DNA of 64,000 nucleotides from Caulobacteraceae bacterium (lineage in GTDB: Bacteria > Pseudomonadota > Alphaproteobacteria > Caulobacterales > Aquidulcibacteraceae). The translations under genes were made by a program, and so were the position numbers. Shown piece after piece: positions 1 to 8,773 of this stretch; within the stretch, counting starts at the first letter, position 1; each line of letters opens with the position of its first letter. The stretch lies in NCBI GenBank assembly GCA_016703335.1, contig JADJCG010000016.1, positions 1-64,000 of the forward strand, read 5' to 3'. The notes under the pieces were generated by a model. The model ran no database searches, was not told where the DNA came from, and saw only the letters and a list, made by a program, of their open reading frames with translations.

Positions 1-347
1 TTCGCGTAGGAATCGGCCTCGCCGCCAGCGCCACGCAGTTTCGAAACCGTGTCATCAAGCTCACGCGCGATCGTCTCGCTCGTTTCCAGCATCTGGATCG
101 ACAGGCGCGTGTTTGCGAAGAAGCGCTCGAAGAGCTCTTCGTTAGTTTCGTCGGTAAACGCTTCGCCCCGATCAAGCCGCGCTTGGATCTCGCGGCTCAG
201 ATCAGGCTTCACGCCTGAAACGTGCGTCGTCCAGATTTCGTAGTTTGCCGGGCTGGTTGGGATTTGCTGCTGGCCCATGTGCGCGATGATCTCGCGAGCG
301 CGCTCCACGCCCGGCGCACCGCGAAACATCGTTAAGTCGCTGCTCAT
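1..347 (-). CDS. Diguanylate cyclase, N-terminal part (cut by window edge)
   Basis: Only the first 115 residues are in the window; the gene continues beyond base 1. The visible part reads like the helical N-terminal extension that precedes the GGDEF domain in many alphaproteobacterial diguanylate cyclases: an ANYEIW motif near residues 34-39, a downstream F-T-D segment and an ELFERFF motif. The GGDEF catalytic domain, which makes cyclic di-GMP, is not in view, so the enzymatic assignment comes from family resemblance of the extension alone. The start ATG is at 345-347 with no strong Shine-Dalgarno sequence. Confidence 0.7.
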   Translation of the reverse strand, partial: MSSDLTMFRGAPGVERAREIIAHMGQQQIPTSPANYEIWTTHVSGVKPDLSREIQARLDRGEAFTDETNEELFERFFANTRLSIQMLETSETIARELDDTVSKLRGAGGEADSYA

Positions 348-443
348 CAAACCCGCCCCGAATGTCGAGCTTCAAACATTACAGAGCGGCTTAAAGTTGA
401 CGTTAAGGTCTATTGCTAAAATGCATCAACCGTACCCGCGCAC

Positions 444-818
444 TCATCGCGCAGCGTTCCAATTGAACAAGAAATTACGGTGCTCCGCCCACGTCTGCCC
501 TTCGACGTGATCGCCAACCAGGCACGCCGCCGTGTGATACGGTCCCACGCCGTCGCTCGTGCGAAAACTCACACACGTCCGCCCGCGATCCGTCTTCCAG
601 CGTCCGGTTTCGATGTCGCTCTCGTAGAATGAGCCGTTGACGCTGCCATCGGCATTCAACGCGAGAACCATCGGCTTTGTGTACGGCTCGGCAGGATCGG
701 TCGTGAGATCAACAGTCCACGCACCATCTAGGCTTTCGGTCGCCGGCGCCGCCGTCTGCGCCTGCGCAACACAAGCACTCAACCCAAAAACCAAAATCAT
801 CGCAGCCAATGCACGCAT
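444..818 (-). CDS. Small putative lipoprotein of unknown function
   Basis: A 124-residue protein with a hydrophobic signal segment ending in the lipobox-like FGLSAC, so it is probably anchored to a membrane through the Cys or simply secreted. An upstream GTG at 828-830 is in frame, but the ATG at 816-818 has GGAGGG 4-9 bases upstream and is the better start. The mature part (W at about residue 34, then a Thr/Asp-rich segment and a central G-S-F-Y motif) matches no family that I recognise. It stands alone between the diguanylate cyclase gene and the gene at 896-1505. Confidence 0.65.
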   Translation of the reverse strand: MRALAAMILVFGLSACVAQAQTAAPATESLDGAWTVDLTTDPAEPYTKPMVLALNADGSVNGSFYESDIETGRWKTDRGRTCVSFRTSDGVGPYHTAACLVGDHVEGQTWAEHRNFLFNWNAAR

Positions 819-895
819 CGAACCCTCCACGTTGAAGGTTCTACGAGCGCGGTGACAGCGCAGATCAGCCCCGTGATCGAACTGTGGAGCCGCCG

Positions 896-1505
896 CTACA
901 AACCTTGCAATTCGCTGACGAGCGCCAGCTCAAGATCGGCGGCTCGGAGCGCGCGTTCGTCAGGCAAACGCGTAGTCACGTGTGGAAACTCATCAAGAAA
1001 GTCCAGTCGCTCGGCACGCGTGAGTTTGTGGGTAACCATCTGCCCTGCAAACGCACGTTCGTCATTGAACCAAATCCGGAAATATTTGCTGGGCGTCATG
1101 AGCACTTCGCCGAGGCCAGCATCCGTCTGGCTAACTATTCCAAACTGAATATACCCGTCGTGAGTGAGTTGATCGGAATGCGCTTCGAACGCTGCAAGCA
1201 TTGCGGCAACTGGTGCATCGACAATCTGCTCCGGCTCGTCGTCCCTTGAACGCGAGCAGCAATGCGCCCCGTTCGCCGAGCAGCGCGCGCGAGATCACAA
1301 AAGAGGCCAAACATCCGACGCGTGAACATTTGCTTCCAGCGTAGTAGCGGAACGCCGGATCTTGCGCCGCCTTGAGAGTATAGCCCGGATGGATGTTCGC
1401 GCGCTCAACCCGCGCCCACGATTCTTCTCGACGAGCAGACGGCCCAGGAATCTCTTCCCGTGTCGTCAAGCGAACGCCATCCGCAAAGATCAGGCTATTC
1501 GCCAC
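896..1505 (-). CDS. Conserved-looking hypothetical protein, frameshifted near 1250
   Basis: Two reading frames join into one protein of about 200 residues. The first runs from GTG 1503-1505 to about base 1250 and ends in GERGALLLAF. The second continues from about 1245 with DDEPEQIVDAP and ends at 896. A single missing base near 1250 explains the break. The start GTG shares its G with the TAG stop of the upstream ABC-F gene, and GGAGGG lies about 8 bases before it, so the two genes are probably translationally coupled. I recognise no domain. The C-terminal half is acidic and soluble in character. Function unknown; a role linked to the ABC-F protein is only a guess from coupling. Confidence 0.6.
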
Positions 1506-3360
1506 TACGCGCCCTCCAGCGCCTCACTCGCTTCAAGCCAGCTTGCTTCCGCCTTCGCGAGCGCCGTCGCCGCGTGTGAGCGTTCCTTCAGCAGCGACTC
1601 GCCGCGTTTTTGATCCTTAGTGAAAAGGTCCGGATCGGCCAAAGCCGCATCGATGCGCGCCAAGGCCTGGTTCGCCTGCTCGATCTCTTTTTCCGCTGCC
1701 TCAAGCTTCCGCGTCAGCGTGTACTTCGAGTGCTTCGGCTTGACCTCAGCATGCACGGCCGCCGCCGCAACTTGCTTCTCGCCATCATCTGCCGGGCGAT
1801 CTGCCGCGGCGACGAGCTTGCGATAATCTTCAAGGTCGCCGTCATACTGGCGCGCGCGCCCGTGATAGACGAGCCACAGGCGATCCGCGCACGCTTCCGC
1901 CAGATAAATATCGTGCGTGATCAACAGCACCGCGCCTTCGTAGCCATTGATCGCGTGGATCAGCGCTTCGCGGCTATCGATGTCCAAGTGTGAGGTCGGT
2001 TCGTCGAGGATCAGCACATGCGGTTTCCCGTGCGCCATCAGCCCAGCAGCAGCCGCACCTTCTCACCGCCCGAAAGCTTCTCAACCTTCGTGTCGATCTT
2101 CTCGACACCAAAGCCCATCCGCGCCGCCAGTGAGCGCAGCTTCGGCGGCGCCCAATCGGGTTCGAGATCGCGCACGTGCTCCAGCACGGTTTCGCCTTCG
2201 CGCAATTCGTCGAGCTGATCCTGGCTGAAATAGCCCATCACAGCCTTGCCCGACGCCACACGCTTGCCGTTCAGCAACGCCAGCCGCGCCGCGATCGACT
2301 TCACCAACGTCGTCTTGCCCTGCCCGTTCGGCCCAATGACGACGATGCGATCGTCATGATCCAAGCGAAGCGACACCTTCTTCAGAACCGGCTTGCCCGC
2401 GACATAGCCAAGATCGCACTCGTCCAGCACCACCAACGGCGAAGCCAGCTCTACAGGATTGTCGAACACAAACGGGATCGTCCGCTCTTCGAGCGGCACG
2501 GCGATATCCTGCATCTTCTCGAGTTGCTTGATCCGGCTCTGCGCCTGCGCTGCCTTCGAAGCCTTCGCGCGGAAGCGATCGATGAACTTCTGCAGGTGCG
2601 CCTTTTGCGCGTCCTGCTTCGCCTTCATCCCCACCGCGAGCGCCATGCGCTCAGCCTTCTTCTTCAGATACGCATCATAGCCGCCGACGAAGACTTCAAG
2701 CTTCTTGTCGTCCAGCGCCAGGATGTGCGTCACCGACCGATTGAGCATCTCGCGATCGTGGCTGACGCAGATCACCGTGTGCGGATAGTCGCGTAGATAC
2801 TCCTCAAGCCACGCCGCACCCTCGAGATCGAGATAGTTGGTCGGTTCGTCAAGGATCAGCAGATCCGGCGCCGAGAACAGCACGCCGGCCAAAGCCGCGC
2901 GCATGCGCCAGCCACCAGAGAACTCGCGCGCCGGGCGCATCAAATCGTCCTGCTCAAAGCCGAGGCCGACCATGATCGCGCTCGCCCGCGCTTCGCCCGA
3001 ATAGCCGTCAATCTCCGCCAGGCGCATGTGAATGTCAGCGATGCGCTGGGGATCTTCCGCCGTCTCCGCTTCCTTCAACAGCGACGTCATCTCCGCGTCC
3101 GCCGCCATCACCAGTTCGAGCAGCGGCGTATCCACCTGCGGCGCTTCCTGCGCCACGAACCCCATGCGCGCCCCGCGCCGAATCCGGATCGACGCGTTCG
3201 CCTTGCCCACCTCGTCGCGGATCAACGTCAGAAGCGTCGATTTCCCCGTGCCATTGCGTCCGACAAGGCCGACCTTCCAGCCCTCGGCGATGAACGCATT
3301 AGCGTTCTCAAACAACGGCCGCGGGCCGAAGCGAAAGGTGAGGTCAGAAATCTCAAGCAT
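1505..3360 (-). CDS. ABC-F family ATPase (YheS/Uup-like), frameshifted at about 2040
   Basis: A soluble twin-ATPase of about 617 residues without membrane segments, as in ABC-F proteins that act on the ribosome to relieve stalled or inhibited translation. Domain 1 has Walker A GRNGTGKS (34-41), signature FSGGW (about 147) and Walker B LLILDEPTNYLD. Domain 2 has Walker A GPNGQGKT (about 343) and signature LSGGEK (about 429). The frame breaks right after RLLLG and resumes with the second Walker B, VLILDEPTSHLD. The break fits loss of one C in GGCCTGATG at about 2040. The C-terminal 100 residues are a charged coiled coil, as in Uup and YheS. The exact ABC-F subgroup is uncertain. Confidence 0.92.
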
Positions 3361-3482
3361 GGGAGCGGCGGGTTAGACCCTCCCCGCGCGCGCGAAGCAA
3401 TCCCCGTGGCGCAATGTAGCACCGCATTAACGCCTGAATGCGAACGCGCCTATATCGGACGTGTCACGGAGGGGCCTCGCCC

Positions 3483-4778
3483 ATGAACGCGACTACACGC
3501 CCGCGCGTCGTCATCATCGGCGCAGGTTTCGGCGGCCTCGCCGCTGTGAAGGCGCTCAAAAACGCGCCCGTCGATGTCACCATCATCGACCGCCGCAACC
3601 ACCACCTGTTCCAACCGCTTCTCTACCAAGTCGCAACCGCCGGCCTCGCGCCCAATCAAATCGCGACGCCGATCCGCGCCATCGTGCGCAATCAGAAGAA
3701 CGCCACGGTCGAACTCGGCACCGTCGAAGCCATCGACACCGCCAAACGCGAAGTCGTGCTCGGCGATCGCCGCGTGGCCTACGATTATCTGATCATCGCC
3801 ACCGGCGCGCGCCACGCCTATTTCGGCCACGACGCTTGGGAAGAGTTCGCGCCCGGCCTCAAGACCCTCGAGGACGCCACCGATCAACGCAAACGCATCC
3901 TGCTTGCCTTCGAACGCGCCGAGCTCGAACCCGACGCCGCCGAACGCGCGCGCCTCACCACCTTCGTCGTCATCGGCGGCGGCCCGACCGGCGTCGAAAC
4001 CGCCGGCGCCATCGCTGAGCTCGCCAAGAAAGCTCTGGCCCGCGACTATCGCCGCATCGATCCAAAAAGCGCGCGCATCATCCTCATAGAAGCCGCGCTG
4101 CGCATTCTCACTGCCTTCCCCGACGATCTCTCGGAGCACGCGCGCCACGCACTCGAAAAACTCGGCGTCGAAATCCGCCTCGGCAAAGCCGTCATCCACG
4201 TTGACGAAACCGGAATCACTCTCGGCGACGAACACATCGCTAGCCGCACCGTGATCTGGGCCGCCGGCGTCCAAAGCTCGCCCGCCGCACGCTGGCTCAA
4301 CATCCCAGCCGACCGCGTTGGCCGCGCGATCATCGCTGGCAATCTCCGCGCGCCCGGCAACGACAACATCTTCGTCATCGGCGATTGCGCCGCTGTGAAC
4401 GACGCGAGCGGCCGCCAACTCCCAGGCGTCGCGCCCGTTGCCAAGCAACAAGGCGTCTACGCCGCACGCGTGATCAAAGCGGCGTTCGAAGGCAACCCGC
4501 TCACCGAGCCCTTCGCCTATGTCGACTACGGCAACCTCGCCACAGTCGGCCGCAAAGCCGCCGTCGCCGACTTCCGCGGCTTTCACCTGAAAGGCGTCAT
4601 CGGCTGGCTCGTCTGGTGCGCGGCCCACATCTATTATCTGATCGGCTTCAAAAACCGCATCGCGGTGGCGCTGGACTGGACTTGGTCCTACCTCACCTTC
4701 GACCGCGGCGCCCGCCTCATCACCGGCGACATCGAAGACGAACACCCGCAGCAAAACGCCAAACGCGACGCCGCCTAA
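3483..4778 (+). CDS. ndh: Type II NADH:quinone oxidoreductase (NDH-2)
   Basis: A 431-residue FAD enzyme that passes electrons from NADH to the quinone pool at the inner face of the membrane without pumping protons. It has the N-terminal FAD-binding motif GAGFGG (13-18), a second nucleotide motif GGGPTG near residue 165 for NADH, and the family's C-terminal membrane-contact segment rich in Trp and Tyr followed by FDRGARLITGD. Upstream in-frame codons from 3438 are less likely: ATG 3483 has GGAGG 10-15 bases ahead. The gene is intact and divergent from the ABC-F gene. A sulfide:quinone reductase is less likely because the C-terminal segment is NDH-2-like. Confidence 0.9.
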   Translation: MNATTRPRVVIIGAGFGGLAAVKALKNAPVDVTIIDRRNHHLFQPLLYQVATAGLAPNQIATPIRAIVRNQKNATVELGTVEAIDTAKREVVLGDRRVAYDYLIIATGARHAYFGHDAWEEFAPGLKTLEDATDQRKRILLAFERAELEPDAAERARLTTFVVIGGGPTGVETAGAIAELAKKALARDYRRIDPKSARIILIEAALRILTAFPDDLSEHARHALEKLGVEIRLGKAVIHVDETGITLGDEHIASRTVIWAAGVQSSPAARWLNIPADRVGRAIIAGNLRAPGNDNIFVIGDCAAVNDASGRQLPGVAPVAKQQGVYAARVIKAAFEGNPLTEPFAYVDYGNLATVGRKAAVADFRGFHLKGVIGWLVWCAAHIYYLIGFKNRIAVALDWTWSYLTFDRGARLITGDIEDEHPQQNAKRDAA

Positions 4779-4847
4779 CGCGCGACACCCCTTGCGTTCA
4801 CTCACCGTTGCGCCAGGCTCGCGCCAACGGCATGCGGGGGCAAAGCC

Positions 4848-5549
4848 ATGAGTGCACTCATCGAACTTAAACGCGGCGGCGGCGATCAGTTCTTCATTTG
4901 GCTGATGGCTGCGATGTTCGGCCTTGTCGTCGCGCTGTTCGCGTTCGTGGCCGCAACTTTGTTGGCCGACGACGAAGGGGCCGGTTGGATCCTCGTCGTT
5001 TTGGCGCTGTTCACGGGCGGCCTTACCTTCATCGTCTATCGAGAAGCCGTCGCGCGCTCGTTCACGCGCATCGCCATAAACTGGCAGACACTTGAACTGC
5101 GCTTACCGGCCGCACGCGGCTATGTCCCGCAAGAAAAGCTCGATACGTCGATCCCGCTCGCCTCGATCAACGCGATTGAATCCCGCATCGAGTCGTATCA
5201 GCAGTTCGGCACTACCGCGTTGCAGTTCGCATACTCACTCGTGCTTGAAGATGGCCGTCGCATTTTTCTCGGCGCCGATCGCCGCTTTCTCACGCCGTAC
5301 TTTCAGAACGCCGCCGGCGTTATTTCGAACAATATTAAACAGCCAATCCGCGATCTCGGTCTCGTTGATGGCAATCCCGGCTTCCTGCTCGTTGTCGGCC
5401 AAAGCGCGCCGCCGTGGGACGCAGCGCCGGTGCCGCCCGCGACCATGCAGAAGCGCTTCAAGCAAGAAGCAAGCGGCTGGCGCATCGCGTGGCTTGTAAC
5501 GAGCGCGGCGCTCGCCATCGGCATGATCGCGCGCGCGTTCGGGAACTAA
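4848..5549 (+). CDS. Hypothetical membrane protein with PH-like middle part
   Basis: A 233-residue protein with two hydrophobic segments near the N-terminus (about residues 15-40 and 46-64) and one at the C-terminus (about 212-230), leaving a soluble middle of about 140 residues. That middle is rich in beta-type sequence (the I-A-I-N-W, L-E-L-R-L and I-F-L-G-A stretches), as in bacterial proteins with a PH-like domain between membrane helices, but I cannot assign a family. A GGGGG run precedes ATG 4848. It ends against the lipoprotein gene on the other strand, the stop codons overlapping. Confidence 0.7.
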   Translation: MSALIELKRGGGDQFFIWLMAAMFGLVVALFAFVAATLLADDEGAGWILVVLALFTGGLTFIVYREAVARSFTRIAINWQTLELRLPAARGYVPQEKLDTSIPLASINAIESRIESYQQFGTTALQFAYSLVLEDGRRIFLGADRRFLTPYFQNAAGVISNNIKQPIRDLGLVDGNPGFLLVVGQSAPPWDAAPVPPATMQKRFKQEASGWRIAWLVTSAALAIGMIARAFGN

Positions 5550-5752
5550 CGCTGCGGTCGCGTCCAGCCCTGAGTGGCCATGCACGCCTCAAACGCCGGA
5601 CCGCGGGTCGCCAACGTTCGGGCCTGACATTCCCGAACCGCGCCATCGAAAGGCTGGGCGCCGTTGCCGGTCCAACCATCCTCCGGATCACCCACGTTCG
5701 CGCATCCCGCGACGGCCAGCGAAGTCAATGCGACTGTGAAAACCTTGCGCAT
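5546..5752 (-). CDS. Small putative lipoprotein
   Basis: A 68-residue protein with a short charged N-terminus (MRK), a hydrophobic segment and a lipobox SLAVAGC, after which about 50 residues remain. Two Cys residues in the mature part (in RECQ and EACM) could form a disulfide in the periplasm. The family is not recognised. Its TAG stop overlaps the TAA stop of the convergent membrane-protein gene. Confidence 0.55.
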   Translation of the reverse strand: MRKVFTVALTSLAVAGCANVGDPEDGWTGNGAQPFDGAVRECQARTLATRGPAFEACMATQGWTRPQR

Positions 5753-5832
5753 ATCTTGCTCCTGCGTTGTCAGCTTACCGGCGCGACACTAGACGTGGGA
5801 ACTCTGGGTCTTCGACGCGGTTTAACGTCGCC

Positions 5833-5991
5833 ATGTTTGATTGCACCGACACCGCCGCACAATTTGACTCCGAAATCGCGCACTATGAAGTCTCTGAGGA
5901 TGGGATTAACTGGCGCCCGTACGATCCTACGCGCGACACCAGCGAACTCCTCCATACGCGCATTTTCTTCGCCGACCCGCAAGACGCGTAG
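5833..5991 (+). CDS. Small hypothetical protein
   Basis: A 52-residue acidic peptide starting at ATG 5833. The frame is open upstream to 5767, but that upstream part reads like non-coding sequence. The amino-acid make-up (EVSEDGINWRPY, then RIFFADPQD) looks like a real soluble protein, and the opposite-strand frame looks less natural. There is no clear ribosome-binding site. It precedes the FMN split-barrel gene by 56 bases. No function can be suggested. Confidence 0.35.
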   Translation: MFDCTDTAAQFDSEIAHYEVSEDGINWRPYDPTRDTSELLHTRIFFADPQDA

Positions 5992-6047
5992 GAACTCGCG
6001 CGCGCGTCACGCCGTTCGCATCCCACACGCAAAAAGGGACGCGACTC

Positions 6048-6530
6048 ATGGCGAGCGAGAGCGAAATCAAAGCGAAATTCTGGAAACACCTGAAGTCCGA
6101 CATGACCATCATGCTCGGCGTCGAAGGCTCAGGCGAAGCACGACCGATGACCGCTCAACTCGATGGCGACAGTGAGAGCGGGCCCATTTGGTTTTTCACG
6201 TCGAAGGAAACCGATCTGGTGAAGAGCATCGGTTCAGGCGCGCTTGGCGAAGCGTACTTCGCCTCGAAGGGTCACGATCTCTTCGCGGGCGTCACCGGCG
6301 ATCTCTCGCTGAGCACGGATCGCGCCACAATCGAACGCCTCTGGAATCCCTTCGTCGCGGCCTGGTTCGAGGGCAAAGACGATCTCAAGATCCAACTCAT
6401 CCGCTTCGACGCCAGGCACGCGCACATCTGGCTCAACGAGAACAACATCTTCGCAGGCGTCAAGATGCTTCTCGGGAGCGACCCGAAAAAGGACTACAAA
6501 GATAAAGTCGCCGACGTACCGCTGAGCTAG
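6048..6530 (+). CDS. Pyridoxamine-phosphate-oxidase-like (general stress protein 26) FMN split-barrel protein
   Basis: A 160-residue protein of the FMN-binding split-barrel superfamily, in the stress-protein-26 subgroup. Markers are the N-terminal KFWKHLKSDMTIML stretch, the central GPIWFFTSKETDLVKSI block, which in the family contacts the flavin phosphate, and the ERLWNPFVAAWFEGKDD segment. Such proteins bind FMN or FAD and probably reduce small molecules; true PNPOx activity is unlikely. ATG 6048 has AAGGGA about 12 bases ahead. The TAG stop interlocks with the TAG of the convergent MFS gene (sequence CTAG). Confidence 0.85.
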   Translation: MASESEIKAKFWKHLKSDMTIMLGVEGSGEARPMTAQLDGDSESGPIWFFTSKETDLVKSIGSGALGEAYFASKGHDLFAGVTGDLSLSTDRATIERLWNPFVAAWFEGKDDLKIQLIRFDARHAHIWLNENNIFAGVKMLLGSDPKKDYKDKVADVPLS

Positions 6531-7875
6531 TCGCGCAACTTCGCGCGCCACAACGTAGCCGCCAACACCAACGACACGACCGACGAGCCGAGCCAGAACC
6601 AAATGGCCGGCTCGAAGTCGTACACGCGATCCGCGCCCACCATGTGCGAGTGCTGATCCAACAGCGCGCCGGAGATATTCTCCTGCAGCGCCGCGCCGAT
6701 ATAAGAGAAAATCCCAATCACGCCCATCGCCGCACCCGTCGCGCGTTTCGGACAAATATCGACCGCGAACAATCCGCCGAGCGAAGCCACCAAGCCCGCG
6801 AGCCCGAGTCCGAAGAGGATCATGCCCGTAATCAACGTCGGCATATTCGCTGGACCGAAGAATATCAGCACCAATCCGATGATTTCGCACACACCGAAGA
6901 TCAAATTCGCCGGCGGCCGCCGCGCGCCAAACCATTTGTCACTGATCCAGCCATAACCAACCGAGCCCACGATCCCCGCCAGCGTCGAGATCATCAGCAT
7001 CGTGCCGGATGCAACTTCATCGAAGCCACGCGCTTCCTGCAGATAAAGCGGCCCCCAAGAATTAATCGCGTACCGCGTCACGTAGTTTGCGGCGCTCGCC
7101 AAACCCAAGATCCATATCGTTGGGTAGCTCAGCACCGAAAACTGCAGCGCCAATCGGCCCTTGGATTTGTTCGCATCGCTCTCAGCGACGTGGTCGTTCT
7201 TCCAATCCGCGACTGCCGGCAGCCCCATCGTCCGCGGCCTGTCGCGCATCAGCGCGCATACATCAGCACCGCCGTCGCCAAACCAATCGCCGCCGGTACG
7301 AAATAGCCAAAACGCCATCCAAACGTCGCCACCGCCCAGCCAATCGCGAAGAATGTCAGCCCCTCGCCGAACGAATGCGACGTGATCCAAATTCCGTAGT
7401 TTCGTCCGCGCTCCTTGTTCGAGAACCAGCTCGAAAGCGCCACGACGCTTCCCGGCGCACCGAAGCCCTGAAACCATCCGTTCACGCCCCACAGGATCGC
7501 TGCCATCAAAACCGTGTCGGCAAATCCCATCCCCAAATTGCAAAGTGCCGACATCGCAAAGCCAAGCGGTAGAAACGTCCGCATGTTGGCGTGATCGGCG
7601 AGAAAGCCGTTCGTCAGCTTGCCGAGCGCGTAGGTGTAAAAGAACGCCGCGCCGATGGTCCCGAACTGCGCCGGCGTGAACACACCAGCATCGATCATTG
7701 ACGGCTTCACCAGCCCGATTGCCAGCCGGCACGTGTAGATCAGCCCATAGCCAAGCGTGATCGCCAGCAGCACGCGCCAACGATACTTCCGGTAGGTTGC
7801 GTCGATCTCGCTTTGGCTCTCGCGCAGCGGCGCGTCGGCGGCGGTCGCAAACGCGCTCAAAAACCGTCCAATCAC
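6527..7875 (-). CDS. MFS transporter of the organophosphate:phosphate (GlpT/UhpC-like) type, frameshifted near 7250
   Basis: A twelve-helix carrier of about 449 residues split into two frames. The N-terminal half (7875 to about 7250) has the RRY-type loop TYRKYRWRVLLA, GLIYTCRLAIG and a GKLTNGF loop, as in the glycerol-3-phosphate/hexose-phosphate exchanger group. The C-terminal half carries the matching GYGWISDKWFGARR loop and ends in WRAKLRD. The break lies where one C seems missing in CGCCTGATG, the same context as in the ABC-F gene. The substrate is not predictable; anion or sugar-phosphate exchange is the family theme. The gene is transcribed towards the FMN protein gene, overlapping its stop by three bases. 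Confidence 0.85.
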
Positions 7876-7970
7876 GTCCCGCCCCTTTATGTTTTGGGCG
7901 AGCTTAGCTTATGTGAGTTCCCTGAGAAGGACGGCGAAGCCACCCGAAGCTCGCGTCAGCGGGCGAAGGA

Positions 7971-8046
7971 TGGTGGACCCGAGGAGGATCGAACTCCTGA
8001 CCTCTGCATTGCGAACGCAGCGCTCTCCCAGCTGAGCTACGGGCCC
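7971..8046 (-). tRNA. tRNA-Ala, anticodon CGC
   Basis: A 76-base tRNA on the minus strand with the 3' CCA encoded (7971-7973). The acceptor stem GGGCCCG/CGGGTCC contains the G3:U70 wobble pair that marks alanine tRNAs. The D arm is GCTC-AGCTGGGAGA-GAGC-like. The seven-base anticodon loop TTCGCAA gives CGC, reading GCG codons, common in this GC-rich genome. The T arm is AGGAG-TTCGATC-CTCCT. Confidence 0.97.
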
Positions 8047-8062
8047 GTCCAGTGGGAGGCGC

Positions 8063-8092
8063 GGTATAGGGCGCGAGCCGCCAGAGCGTCAA
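8063..8092 (-). promoter_or_regulatory. Promoter of the tRNA-Ala gene
   Basis: On the minus strand, TTGACG (8087-8092) and TATACC (8063-8068) are 18 bases apart and end 17 bases before the first tRNA base. Both hexamers are close to the housekeeping sigma-70 consensus. Confidence 0.6.
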
Positions 8093-8165
8093 CCATGGCC
8101 ATCGCGTAACCGCCCACCGCCTACCAGTTGCCGAATCCGCCCGGCGCGGGCTATGCCCCGCTTCC

Positions 8166-8489
8166 ATGATCCACCTCATATTCGAGCTGATCCGCGCGAT
8201 CCTTGGGCTCTTCTCGTTCATTCTGATCGTCTACGTGGTCATTTCCTGGCTCTACGCGTTCGACATCATCGACCGCCGCAACCAATTCGTCCGCTCGACC
8301 TGGGAATTCTGCGCCCGGATCACCGATCCGGTGCTGCGCCCACTGCGCCGCCTTATCCCGCCGATCGCGGGCGTCGATCTTTCGGTGCTCGTGTTGCTGC
8401 TGCTGATCAACTTCCTCAGCAATCCAAGTCACGACGATGTCCTCGGCTGGCTCGAGCGGCTCCTCTACGGCCAAGGCTCGGTTCTCTGA
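8166..8489 (+). CDS. YggT family membrane protein
   Basis: A 107-residue protein with two hydrophobic blocks (about 7-30 and 70-87) and the family's hallmark between them: a short loop ending in DPVLRPLRRLIPPIAGVDLS. YggT proteins are linked to osmotic tolerance and to septum or chromosome organisation in other organisms; the molecular role is unsettled. It is followed at once by a DUF167 gene whose frame overlaps the TGA stop, a classic YggT-YggU pairing. Confidence 0.9.
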   Translation: MIHLIFELIRAILGLFSFILIVYVVISWLYAFDIIDRRNQFVRSTWEFCARITDPVLRPLRRLIPPIAGVDLSVLVLLLLINFLSNPSHDDVLGWLERLLYGQGSVL

Positions 8490-8773
8490 GCCGGCTTCGC
8501 GTCCGTCTCACACCTTCTGGCGGCGCCGACCGCATCGATAGTCGCGCGAGCGACGAGACCGGCCCCTACCTCAAAGCCCGTGTCCGCGCCGCGCCGGAAA
8601 ACAACGAAGCCAACCGCGCCCTTGAAGCGCTCATCGCTAAGGCGTTCGGCGTCGCAAAAAGCAAGGTCACCGTGTCGCGTGGTCAAACCGCGAGACTCAA
8701 AGTGCTAGAGATCGAAACCGCGAGCGACGCCGAGATCGCCGCCTTCATCGACCGCTACAAGGAAAAGCCATGA
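8486..8773 (+). CDS. DUF167 (YggU) family protein; start codon unclear
   Basis: About 95 residues match the DUF167 fold: RVRLTPSGGADRID at the start, a YLKARVRAAPENNEANRALE core and the KVTVSRGQTARLKVLEI strand. There is no ATG, GTG or TTG at the right place. In frame, a CTG at 8486-8488 overlaps the YggT stop (CTGA) and would give the usual length, so either CTG is the start or a base has been lost. Its TGA stop overlaps the folD ATG (ATGA), giving a tightly coupled yggT-DUF167-folD run. The function of the family is not known. Confidence 0.8.
   Translation: MSRLRVRLTPSGGADRIDSRASDETGPYLKARVRAAPENNEANRALEALIAKAFGVAKSKVTVSRGQTARLKVLEIETASDAEIAAFIDRYKEKP

Noticed and set aside
3450..4805. A 451-codon open frame on the minus strand opposite ndh
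   Set aside because: It is the antisense shadow of the intact ndh gene; its composition (Gly, Ala, Asp and Val rich without motifs) fits codon-bias mirroring in a high-GC genome.
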